From assembly GCA_002389265.1 (NCBI GenBank), contig DGOD01000216.1, positions 1 to 10,997 of the forward strand: DNA of 10,997 nt, in the 5' to 3' direction. The stretch comes from Gammaproteobacteria bacterium UBA4475. GTDB taxonomy: Bacteria > Pseudomonadota > Gammaproteobacteria > Pseudomonadales > Azotimanducaceae. Below are positions 1 to 6,361 of this stretch, piece by piece; within the stretch, counting starts at the first letter, position 1, and every line of letters starts with the position of its first letter. Under the pieces are notes generated by a model that saw only the letters and a list, made by a program, of their open reading frames with translations, had not been told where the DNA came from and searched no databases. A program made the position numbers and the translations under genes.

Positions 1-62
1 GACTTTCAGCAATAGGGCGCTGCTGACGACAGAGCCGCAAAAACACAGAAATTCCAGCGTGA

Positions 63-83
63 CCTTCACTGAAAAGTTGAAGG
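63..83 (-). terminator. Hairpin just downstream of rnpB, candidate 3'-end signal
   Basis: On the minus strand, 12 nt past the end of the rnpB P1 helix, CCTTC pairs with GAAGG and, past one bulged A, ACT pairs with AGT around a TTTC loop (about 8 bp in all). No T-run follows directly; the nearest run of five T lies about 20 nt further on (39-43). It could help define the 3' end of the RNase P precursor, but it is a weak intrinsic terminator. The rest of positions 1-62 shows no gene I can support. Confidence 0.3.
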
Positions 84-94
84 AACTAATAAGT

Positions 95-461
95 AGAGAG
101 TTGACCGTAAGCCGGGTTCTGTCGAGGACAATCATTCATCTACGATACATGTCGCCATGCATCTTTAGCGACCTACCCGAATCCAATTGCGGGCCGCAAC
201 GATGGATTCCTATTTGGTCTTGCTCCGAGTGGGGTTTACACTGCCACGAACCGTTACCGGTCGCGCGGTGCGCTCTTACCGCACCTTTTCACCCTTACCA
301 TTGAACTGGCGAACCAGGACTTTGGCGGTCTATTCTCTGCTGCACTTTCCGTAGGCTCACGCCTCCCAGGCGTTACCTGGCACTCTGCCCTATGGAGCCC
401 GGACTTTCCTCTACCACCGCTGCCATAAGCAGGGCAATAGCGATTGCCTGGTCAACTCTCT
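95..461 (-). ncRNA. rnpB: RNase P RNA, bacterial type A (catalytic M1 RNA)
   Basis: This is the catalytic RNA of ribonuclease P, which removes the 5' leader from tRNA precursors together with the RnpA protein. The ends are set by a perfect 12-bp P1 helix: AGAGAGTTGACC at the 5' end (461-450) pairs with GGTCAACTCTCT at the 3' end (106-95). Between them lie the conserved core blocks GAGGAAAGTCCGGGCTCC, GCCAGGTAACGCCTGG, GGTAAGGGTGAAAAGGTGCG, GACCAAATAGG, CGGGTAGG and AGAACCCGGCTTA, in the same order as E. coli M1 RNA. The length of about 367 nt fits type A. The gene follows rsmI by 24 nt on the same strand. In pseudomonads mraZ and the division/cell-wall cluster lie beyond rnpB, so they may lie left of this window. 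The L15 loop looks divergent (see findings). An ORF on the opposite strand here is a shadow. Confidence 0.97.
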
Positions 462-467
462 ATGCGC

Positions 468-473
468 AGTATA
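468..473 (-). promoter_or_regulatory. Candidate -10 element for rnpB
   Basis: On the minus strand TATACT is followed by six bases and then the A that opens the P1 helix of RNase P RNA, the right distance for a start at about 461. A perfect TTGACA lies upstream at 489-484, overlapping the rsmI stop codon, but the gap to TATACT is only 10 bp. It therefore cannot be the -35 partner of this -10, and at 17 bp from TTGACA there is no good -10. The promoter assignment rests on the -10 alone. Confidence 0.4.
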
Positions 474-485
474 CAGTCATTGGTG

Positions 486-1340
486 TCAAATAGGCGCTAA
501 CTTATCTTGCTGTCGCATTTGAACCGCCAGGTCGTACAAGGCTTTCTTGCTCTCACCAGTAATCTGACTGGCTATCTCTGCGGCGCGCCGGGGCGGCATT
601 TCCGGCAGCAAGAGTCCCATAATCCGTCTCGCTTCATATTGCTCAGAGGATAACCGGGCATTGCCAATGCCCGCCACCAGCAACACAAACTCCCCGCGCT
701 CCGGGATATATTTTGACTCGAGGTGAGCAATCGCTTCGCCCACAGGCCCGTGCCAAACCTGCTCAAATCGTTTAGTCAGCTCTCGCGCCAACGTCACTTG
801 CCGATCTTCGCCAAGTACTTCGGCGATATCCAACAACGCGCCCCGAATTCGATGGGGCGCTTCATAAAACACCAGCGTCTGAGATTCCTGACTCAATTGC
901 TGCAGATAACTCTGCCGCGCCACACGTTTGGCCGGCAGGAAACCCTCGAAACTAAACCGGTCTGTGGCCATGCCAGAGACAGACAGCGCCGCTATCACGG
1001 CGCTGGCACCCGGAATCGGAATGACTTGAATACCATTCGCGAGAGCCGCTTGTACCAGGCGATAGCCTGGATCTGAGATGAGTGGCGTGCCCGCATCCGA
1101 AATCAACGCGATGGTTTGACCCTCCGCCATCAGCGTCAACAGCCCCTGCGTAGCAGCCGCTTCATTGTGATCGCGGTAGCTCACCAGACGACTGGTAACC
1201 CCAAAATGATCTAGTAGCGACCGGCTATGGCGTGTATCTTCGGCAGCCACCACATCAGCGTCCTTCAGCACCTGAATGGCGCGCAGGGTCATATCATCGA
1301 GATTACCGATGGGCGTCGCAACAATATACAGGCAGCTCAC
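486..1340 (-). CDS. rsmI: 16S rRNA (cytidine1402-2'-O)-methyltransferase RsmI
   Basis: RsmI uses S-adenosylmethionine to 2'-O-methylate C1402 of 16S rRNA in the decoding centre, acting with RsmH (N4 of the same base). The 284 residues match the family's usual length (about 286 in E. coli). Tetrapyrrole-methylase-fold signatures are in order: YIVATPIGNLDD (5-16), AAEDTRHS (32-39), SDAGTPLISDPGYRLV (81-96), PGASA (110-114), then FEGFLPAK and FYEAPHR further on. The start is GTG at 1340-1338, with AAGGA (1354-1350) 9 nt upstream. No other start codon lies in frame between it and the upstream TAA. The gene is divergent from lpoA, its usual neighbour in gammaproteobacteria, and rnpB follows on the same strand. 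No frameshift or missing motif is seen. Confidence 0.97.
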   Translation of the reverse strand: MSCLYIVATPIGNLDDMTLRAIQVLKDADVVAAEDTRHSRSLLDHFGVTSRLVSYRDHNEAAATQGLLTLMAEGQTIALISDAGTPLISDPGYRLVQAALANGIQVIPIPGASAVIAALSVSGMATDRFSFEGFLPAKRVARQSYLQQLSQESQTLVFYEAPHRIRGALLDIAEVLGEDRQVTLARELTKRFEQVWHGPVGEAIAHLESKYIPERGEFVLLVAGIGNARLSSEQYEARRIMGLLLPEMPPRRAAEIASQITGESKKALYDLAVQMRQQDKLAPI

Positions 1341-1349
1341 AACAGCGAT

Positions 1350-1354
1350 TCCTT
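1350..1354 (-). promoter_or_regulatory. Ribosome binding site deciding the rsmI GTG start
   Basis: AAGGA on the minus strand lies 9 nt before the GTG at 1340. The nearby ATG codons upstream (for example at 1356-1354) are out of frame with rsmI, so this site supports the GTG. Confidence 0.6.
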
Positions 1355-1490
1355 CATGCCAGTCATGGCAGCAATATTAACGGGTGATTTGGCGGGCACA
1401 ATCTTACGGCGAGCCTGCCACAAATCGGTTAGGATGGCACTTATAGACCGTGACATCCAGCGAATCTACCCAGAGAACCATAGCGCAGCC

Positions 1491-3347
1491 ATGACCAGCT
1501 CCATAATAAACTCAGTGATTCCAGGCTCTTTACCAAGATCCCTTATTTATCTGGCCTTCTTGATCTGCCTGGTATCCTGTGGCTCGCAGCCGGCGAGAGA
1601 AAGGCCTGCGAAATCATCTCAGGCAAGCGCATTAACTGCCGCCCAAACTCAGAACATCCAACAACTGCTACTCACCGCCGATCGCAGCACAACGGCCCGC
1701 GCTGACGAACTAAAAATCACAGCCGCCGAACTGGCCTTGACTAGTGAAGATGCCGTACAAGCCCAAAAAATTCTCGCCCTCGTCTCCCAAACACCGCCGA
1801 CGCCACTACTGCAACGTTTTATACTTGCGCAAGCTCGCGTGGCTTTACGCCTTGAACAACCGCAATTGGCGCTCCAATGGCTCGCGGATAACCGGCTCGT
1901 CGGCATCCCAATGACCAGCGCCGATCAACTGGCCCAGGGGCAACTCAGGGCCCAGGCCTATCTGCTGGCGCGAAGTTACCTGGCGAGCGCTCGAGAAAAA
2001 ATTGCCTTTGACCCATTGCTGAGCGAAGCAGCAAGAAATGCCAATCACGACAGTATTTTTGACACGCTGTTATCTATACCTACCAGAAGTCTCACCACTC
2101 AGGCTGAAGCCGCCATCACTAGTGACTTGCGCGGCTGGCTATCCCTGGCAGCGATGACTCAGCAATACCAATCTGACCCGGTCTTGCAACTCCAGGCACT
2201 GAATAATTGGCGTCGAGTATGGAGTTTTCATCCTGCCGCGACGCGATTGCCGATGAGCTTACAATTGTTGACTGAGGTCGTTCGAGATCAACCGAAGATC
2301 ATTGCCCTTTTGCTACCACTGCAAGGCGATCTTGGGCTCTACGGCCGCGCGATCCGCGATGGTATCTTGGCCTCTCATTATCAGCGTCATGGTCAGGCTG
2401 AAATTAAGCTTTTTGATACCAGCGATGCTGATGTAAAAACCCTGTTGATCGAAGCCCAGGCCGCTGGCGCGGAACTGGTGATCGGTCCATTGAGCCGAGA
2501 GAATGTCACCCTGCTCGCCAGAGAACAGCTATCGATACCCGTGCTGGCACTGAATAGAAGCATCGACGCCACCGATAACCCGGCGCTCTACCAATTTGGC
2601 CTCGCCCCTGAAGATGAGATTTATCAAATAGCCGAGCAGGCATACAAAGACGGGCAACGTAACGCCCTGATGATTTATCCCAGCGGCGAGTGGGGCAATA
2701 GAAATGCCGCCGTATTCCAGAAGTACTGGGCTGGTTTGGGCGGCAACGTCATTGACAGCGCGGAATATACCAACCAAAAAGACTACTCAGATTTGATCAA
2801 GACCCTGCTGGCCGTAGACAAGAGTGAGTCGCGCAGCGCCGACTTACGTCGCATCATCGGCGAGCGTTTCGAATTTACGCCCCGTCGGCGTCAGGATATA
2901 GACTTTGTGTTCTTGCTCGCGAATTCAGCACAGGCTCGCGGCATTAACCCAACCCTCGCGTTCTATTACGCAGAGGATATTCCAGTTTATGCAACCTCGA
3001 ACATACACGACAGTAGCCATTCAAAAATTGAGGCTATCGACCTAAATGGCATTCGATTTTCTGAAATTCCCTGGAAATTGATGGAAATTGATGTTTTTCA
3101 GCGTCAAATCCAAACAACTTGGCCGGCTGCGGGCGCGCAGCTCTCTGCTTTCTATGCCTTGGGCGTCGATGCTTATCAACTCTACCCAAGACTAAAACAG
3201 CTCAAGGCACTCAGAAACAGCAAGATTCATGGCGTCACCGGTGTGCTTCGGCTCAACGAGGATAATGTTCTTACTCGAGAATTGATGTGGGGCCGATTCG
3301 AGAACGGCCGTGTCACCATCATGCCAGCGATCACCGATGCATCATGA
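1491..3347 (+). CDS. lpoA: Penicillin-binding protein activator LpoA (outer-membrane lipoprotein, LppC family)
   Basis: LpoA is an outer-membrane lipoprotein that reaches through the periplasm to stimulate peptidoglycan synthesis by PBP1A. From the ATG at 1491 the product has 618 residues, in the family range (E. coli 678, pseudomonads about 600). The N terminus is a lipoprotein signal peptide: a hydrophobic stretch at about 18-29 ends in the lipobox LVSC with Cys30, and the next residue is Gly, consistent with outer-membrane sorting. Residues about 45-265 form the helical, TPR-like N domain. From about 268 (IIALLLPLQG, then YGRAIRDGI and ELVIGPLSRENV) comes the periplasmic-binding-protein-fold C domain. 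The reading frame stays open back to 1227 across rsmI, but that part is antisense shadow. An in-frame ATG at 1434 would give an unusually long 48-residue signal region. The stop overlaps the yraN start (ATGA). No strong Shine-Dalgarno precedes 1491, so the exact start is moderately certain. Confidence 0.93.
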   Translation: MTSSIINSVIPGSLPRSLIYLAFLICLVSCGSQPARERPAKSSQASALTAAQTQNIQQLLLTADRSTTARADELKITAAELALTSEDAVQAQKILALVSQTPPTPLLQRFILAQARVALRLEQPQLALQWLADNRLVGIPMTSADQLAQGQLRAQAYLLARSYLASAREKIAFDPLLSEAARNANHDSIFDTLLSIPTRSLTTQAEAAITSDLRGWLSLAAMTQQYQSDPVLQLQALNNWRRVWSFHPAATRLPMSLQLLTEVVRDQPKIIALLLPLQGDLGLYGRAIRDGILASHYQRHGQAEIKLFDTSDADVKTLLIEAQAAGAELVIGPLSRENVTLLAREQLSIPVLALNRSIDATDNPALYQFGLAPEDEIYQIAEQAYKDGQRNALMIYPSGEWGNRNAAVFQKYWAGLGGNVIDSAEYTNQKDYSDLIKTLLAVDKSESRSADLRRIIGERFEFTPRRRQDIDFVFLLANSAQARGINPTLAFYYAEDIPVYATSNIHDSSHSKIEAIDLNGIRFSEIPWKLMEIDVFQRQIQTTWPAAGAQLSAFYALGVDAYQLYPRLKQLKALRNSKIHGVTGVLRLNEDNVLTRELMWGRFENGRVTIMPAITDAS

Positions 3348-3721
3348 ATGAGACCAACATCCAACGGGGCAACGACGCCGAAGACAGGGCGCTCGCATTC
3401 CTTGAGACGCAAGGGCTTAGGCTGGTGACCCGCAATTTTCTCTGTAAGGTCGGTGAAATTGACCTTATCGTCCGCGACCAGACCACTGTGATATTTGTCG
3501 AAGTCAGATATCGCCAAGACACTTCACGGGGCACGGGAGCTGAGACAGTAACTCGTAGTAAAATGATTAAGATAATTAACTCGGCAAGATATTTTCTCAC
3601 GCAGCATCCCATTCATGCCGAATTGGACTGTCGCTTTGACGTGATTTCAATCTCCGCATCTCTTGACTGGATTCAGAACGCATTTACTCTAGACGATACA
3701 TTGCAAAAGGACTCAAGATAA
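3344..3721 (+). CDS. yraN: YraN, UPF0102 family endonuclease-like protein
   Basis: This small 125-residue protein belongs to the UPF0102/YraN family, which has a restriction-endonuclease-like fold; its physiological role is not established. The family core is visible: Glu in GNDAEDRALAFLE near the N terminus, GEIDLIVRD in the middle, and FVEVRYR, which together give the D/E...ExK-like arrangement, here with Arg in the last position as in E. coli YraN. The start at 3344 is chosen because ATG overlaps the lpoA stop in the ATGA arrangement and gives the standard N terminus. Upstream in-frame codons (from 3287) lie inside lpoA. The stop TAA shares one base with the dolP ATG. Position between lpoA and dolP is conserved in gammaproteobacteria, although the usual diaA gene is missing here. 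Confidence 0.92.
   Translation: MNETNIQRGNDAEDRALAFLETQGLRLVTRNFLCKVGEIDLIVRDQTTVIFVEVRYRQDTSRGTGAETVTRSKMIKIINSARYFLTQHPIHAELDCRFDVISISASLDWIQNAFTLDDTLQKDSR
3707..3711 (+). promoter_or_regulatory. Ribosome binding site of dolP inside the end of yraN
   Basis: AAGGA lies 9 nt before the ATG at 3721. The site is within the last codons of yraN, so translation of the two genes is probably coupled. Confidence 0.6.
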
Positions 3722-4299
3722 TGTTCCATTGGCTCTCATCCACTTCGCCGCGCTACACGCTTGTCGTATTGGCGTTGCTCACGACACTGCATGGTTGTGC
3801 TACCGTCTCTGGGCCGACTTCTGAGGACTATGGTAGCCGCACACTGGGCACAGTTTGGGACGATCAGATGATCGAATCGAGAGGCAAAGCCGTCGTTCGA
3901 GCAGCGAAGCCAGAACTCCAGGATGCCCACCTAGGGATCACCAGCTTTAATGGCATGGTACTCCTGACCGGGCAGGTTCCTTCGGAAGAGACCAAGCAAG
4001 CCGCCACCGCCGCCATCAAGGATATGCGCAAGGTCCGCACGGTCCATAATGAACTCGAGATTGCCGGCCCTACAACGATGATGGCGCGAACCAACGACGC
4101 GTGGCTGACCACCAAGGTTAAAACTGTCTTAATAACCAACCCGGAAACCGATGCCGGTCGGGTCAAAGTCGTCACTGAAAATGGTGTTGTGTATCTGATG
4201 GGATTGCTGTCGAGAACAGAATCAGAAGCCGCAGTAGAAAAGACCAGACAAGTCTTTGGCGTTCAAAAAATCGTTAAAATATTTGAGTACATCAACTAG
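3721..4299 (+). CDS. dolP: BON-domain outer-membrane lipoprotein DolP (YraP family)
   Basis: DolP is a periplasm-facing outer-membrane lipoprotein that supports envelope integrity. In E. coli it is linked to the BAM complex and to anionic phospholipid at division sites. The 192 residues match the E. coli protein (191). A short basic N terminus and hydrophobic stretch (about 11-23) end in the lipobox LHGC with Cys26, followed by Ala, consistent with outer-membrane sorting. Two BON domains follow at about 46-114 (core ITSFNGMVLLTGQV) and 124-192 (core VTENGVVYLMGLL). The start is the ATG sharing one base with the yraN TAA and served by AAGGA at 3707. It is the last gene of the lpoA-yraN-dolP operon and is convergent with sspB. 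Only the paralogous family label (generic BON protein) is an alternative. Confidence 0.93.
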   Translation: MFHWLSSTSPRYTLVVLALLTTLHGCATVSGPTSEDYGSRTLGTVWDDQMIESRGKAVVRAAKPELQDAHLGITSFNGMVLLTGQVPSEETKQAATAAIKDMRKVRTVHNELEIAGPTTMMARTNDAWLTTKVKTVLITNPETDAGRVKVVTENGVVYLMGLLSRTESEAAVEKTRQVFGVQKIVKIFEYIN

Positions 4300-4362
4300 C
4301 CACGAGCGATTACTGACGGGGGGATTGAATCGCGTTCTAGCGCACCCAGCCTACGCCTGCTT

Positions 4363-4380
4363 GTCAGGATGCGACCTGAC
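4363..4380. repeat. Perfect inverted repeat in the dolP/sspB convergent gap
   Basis: GTCAGG and CCTGAC form a 6-bp stem with a 6-nt loop, roughly midway between the converging ends of dolP (4299) and sspB (4404). Neither strand has a T-run next to the stem, so it is at best a weak bidirectional terminator. The rest of the 104-bp gap shows nothing I can name. Confidence 0.35.
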
Positions 4381-4403
4381 TATCGCTTCGAGTAACCTTT
4401 CGC

Positions 4404-4787
4404 TTATTTGATCACTTTGAGAGATGGCGGGCCTTTCTTCACCGCCTTGGGCGGCGTCGGCTCAGGATCTTTTTCGTCCCGGGGAAACCACATACCCTCG
4501 CCATTTTCTTTCGCTACGATCCCAAGCACGGCTCGCATTGGCGCATGAATGTAATGGGGTACGCCACCAAATCTGCCACTAAAAGCTAAATGGCTATCGT
4601 CGATAAGCAGATCTCGTATTGCCGAAGGGCTAATATTCAGCACTATCTGATCATCTTTGACGTAGCTCAGCGGAACCTGTGTATCAGCAACCGTGGCATC
4701 CAGAATGAGATAGGGAGTCAGGTTGTTATCAAGAATCCATTCATTGATAGCGCGAAGCAAGTAGGGTACAGACGATGTCATAGTCAT
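4404..4787 (-). CDS. sspB: ClpXP protease specificity-enhancing factor SspB
   Basis: SspB is a cytoplasmic adaptor that binds SsrA-tagged polypeptides from stalled ribosomes and delivers them to the ClpXP protease. The 127-residue protein has the two expected parts. Residues about 5-105 form the tag-binding fold, with the family-typical RAINEWILDNNLTPYL near the start and LAFSGRFGGVPHYIHAP in the middle. A flexible Pro/Lys/Glu-rich linker then ends in PPSLKVIK, the ClpX-binding tail (RPALRVVK in E. coli). The ATG at 4787 is preferred because GAGG lies 9 nt upstream; the second ATG two codons later would be too far from it. The gene follows sspA by 33 nt on the same strand, the conserved sspAB operon. 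Confidence 0.96.
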   Translation of the reverse strand: MTMTSSVPYLLRAINEWILDNNLTPYLILDATVADTQVPLSYVKDDQIVLNISPSAIRDLLIDDSHLAFSGRFGGVPHYIHAPMRAVLGIVAKENGEGMWFPRDEKDPEPTPPKAVKKGPPSLKVIK

Positions 4788-4820
4788 GTGTCTTTCCCTC
4801 CTGCAGCCTACAGAACAACG

Positions 4821-5453
4821 TTAGTCACGCATATCCATTTCGGCTTCCGACAAACTCGCCTGAAATGCGTCTCGATCGAATATTTGATCCATATAAACAA
4901 GAATCGATTTTGCTTGCTTCGGCGGCAACTCTATTCCCATGGCGGGCAAGCGCCAGAGTATCGGCGCCACGCAGCAGTCGACCAGCGTAAATTCATCGCT
5001 CATGAAATAGGGCTTCTCGGAAAAAATCGGCGCGATAGAAATCAAACTCTCACGCAATTCTTTACGTGCCTTTTCAATCACATTTTCTTTCGCCTTGCCT
5101 GCAACAATAAGGTCAACCGCTGTGCACCAGTCACGCTGTATCCGATGGATAAACAGACGGCTTTGGGCCCGTGCAACGGGGTAGACTGGCAATAATGGCG
5201 GATGCGGAAAGCGTTCATCCAAATATTCCATAATCACCATGGATTCATATAATACCAGATCGCGATCCACCAACGTTGGCAGACTGTTGTAAGGGTTCAG
5301 GCCCGATAAATCTTCAGGCATATTGTTAGGATCGACGTCAATGATATCTACGGCAACGCCCTTCTCGGCGAGCACAAGCCTGACACGCTGACTGTAGTGA
5401 TCATTTCCATCTGAATAAAATACCATCGATGAGTGTTTTGCAACTACCCCCAT
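4821..5453 (-). CDS. sspA: Stringent starvation protein A SspA (GST-fold RNA polymerase-associated regulator)
   Basis: SspA binds RNA polymerase during starvation and acid stress and modulates transcription; it has a glutathione-S-transferase fold but no known transferase activity. The 210 residues are close to E. coli (212). The N-terminal thioredoxin-like domain spans about 10-85, with VLAEKGV at 27-33, the cis-proline segment SLPTLVD at 57-63 and YES at 69-71. The surface patch FPHPP (82-86), needed for function in E. coli, is intact and followed by the conserved LLPVYPVAR. The helical C domain covers about 93-205, with [13 protein letters not shown]. The ATG at 5453 has GAGG 8 nt upstream and gives the usual short N-terminal extension. 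The gene lies 84 bp after petC and forms an operon with sspB. Confidence 0.97.
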   Translation of the reverse strand: MGVVAKHSSMVFYSDGNDHYSQRVRLVLAEKGVAVDIIDVDPNNMPEDLSGLNPYNSLPTLVDRDLVLYESMVIMEYLDERFPHPPLLPVYPVARAQSRLFIHRIQRDWCTAVDLIVAGKAKENVIEKARKELRESLISIAPIFSEKPYFMSDEFTLVDCCVAPILWRLPAMGIELPPKQAKSILVYMDQIFDRDAFQASLSEAEMDMRD

Positions 5454-5489
5454 CTTTTTACCTCGCAGTAAGGTTAATATAAAGGATAT

Positions 5490-5520
5490 GACCGCTAACG
5501 CTACTTAAGCGATTGCGGTC
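5490..5520 (-). terminator. Long hairpin between petC and sspA, candidate petABC terminator or processing site
   Basis: On the minus strand GACCGC (5520-5515) pairs with GCGGTC (5495-5490). Inside it CGCT (5511-5508) pairs with AGCG (5502-5499) around a 5-nt loop, with a short mismatched bulge between the two helices. The downstream bases are A/T-rich (ATATCCTTTATATT) but hold no clean T-run. It starts 17 nt after the petC stop. A TATATT further on (5480-5475) could be the -10 of a separate sspA promoter, but I find no good -35. Confidence 0.45.
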
Positions 5521-5537
5521 ACAGGACTGATACGCGC

Positions 5538-6359
5538 CTACTTGTGAAACGCTTTATGGTATTCGCGACCGAGCAGCCAGGCAAACACATAGAAAAATGC
5601 CAGGAATAGCAATACATACCAGCCGACACGAGTCCGCTCTAAACGCGCTGGCTCTGCCATATAGTAGAGAAAATTAGCCAGATCGTAGACAACTTGGTCG
5701 TACTCTGCCACGTTCAGGGAACCAGAGCCTTCGATCAACTCAAGCGGACTATAGCCCCTTTCAACCAACTCGTTGCCACACAACTCTTCGGTAATGTACT
5801 CATTGGTCAATGAATCCCGCATGTCTCCACCGTTGGCGGCGAGTCGAGGCACCTGTTTGCACACGAAGTTCTGCGTACCCTGCAGATCCAATAAGGCGTG
5901 CGGCATACCGACATTTTCGAACACTAAATTGTTGACGCCCAGCGGTCGCTTGCTGTCGGCATAAAAGGTTCGAAGATAGGTATAAATCCAGTCAGGCCCA
6001 CCCTTCAGATTATTGTGCAAAGTCAAATCCGGTGGCGCAGCGCCAAACCATTTCTTCGCATTTTCAGTACTCATATTATTGGTGATCAAATCGCCAACCT
6101 TAGTCTCTGGGTCAAACACCAGATGCTCCAGCATCAGCGCATCTGGGATGCCTAGGTCATCCCCAGTGCGCTTGTAGCGCTGGTACTGCAAAGAATGGCA
6201 GCCCATACAATAATTCATATAGGTTTGCATGCCACGCTGCAGCGATGGCTGATCATGGACATCAGGTTCCATATGATCCAGCGGGTAGCCAGCCTCAGAG
6301 GCCTGTACCCCTACCGCTGCCAGCAACAATGTCAGGGGTATTAATATTGTTTTCAACAT
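5538..6359 (-). CDS. petC: Ubiquinol:cytochrome c reductase, cytochrome c1 subunit
   Basis: Cytochrome c1 takes electrons from the Rieske protein and passes them to soluble cytochrome c on the periplasmic face of the bc1 complex. From the ATG at 6359 there are 273 residues. A signal peptide (about 1-20, likely cleaved after VQA) is followed by the heme-binding CMGCH (Cys51, Cys54, His55). GAAPPDL is at 106-112, and Met152 in NVGMPHALL is the likely sixth heme ligand. A C-terminal membrane anchor at about 246-264 ends in a basic tail. Cys167 and Cys194 lie in a loop after the Met ligand and could pair. The start is ambiguous: a GTG at 6362 directly precedes the ATG and shares a base with the petB stop (TAGTGATG); AGGG suits either. 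It is the last gene of petABC. Confidence 0.96.
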   Translation of the reverse strand: MLKTILIPLTLLLAAVGVQASEAGYPLDHMEPDVHDQPSLQRGMQTYMNYCMGCHSLQYQRYKRTGDDLGIPDALMLEHLVFDPETKVGDLITNNMSTENAKKWFGAAPPDLTLHNNLKGGPDWIYTYLRTFYADSKRPLGVNNLVFENVGMPHALLDLQGTQNFVCKQVPRLAANGGDMRDSLTNEYITEELCGNELVERGYSPLELIEGSGSLNVAEYDQVVYDLANFLYYMAEPARLERTRVGWYVLLFLAFFYVFAWLLGREYHKAFHK

Positions 6360-6361
6360 CA

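Noticed and set aside
59..304. Plus-strand ORF of 81 codons
   Set aside because: It lies antisense to RNase P RNA, whose structure fully explains the sequence; the peptide has no recognisable domain.
484..489. Perfect TTGACA at the rsmI stop as the rnpB -35
   Set aside because: Only 10 bp separate it from the TATACT -10, and no good -10 lies at 16-19 bp.
1227..1490. N-terminal extension of lpoA into rsmI
   Set aside because: The first part is antisense to rsmI, and the lipoprotein signal from 1491 gives a normal start.
4590..5195. Plus-strand ORF of 201 codons
   Set aside because: It runs antisense across sspB and sspA, both clearly recognised, and its composition is shadow-like.
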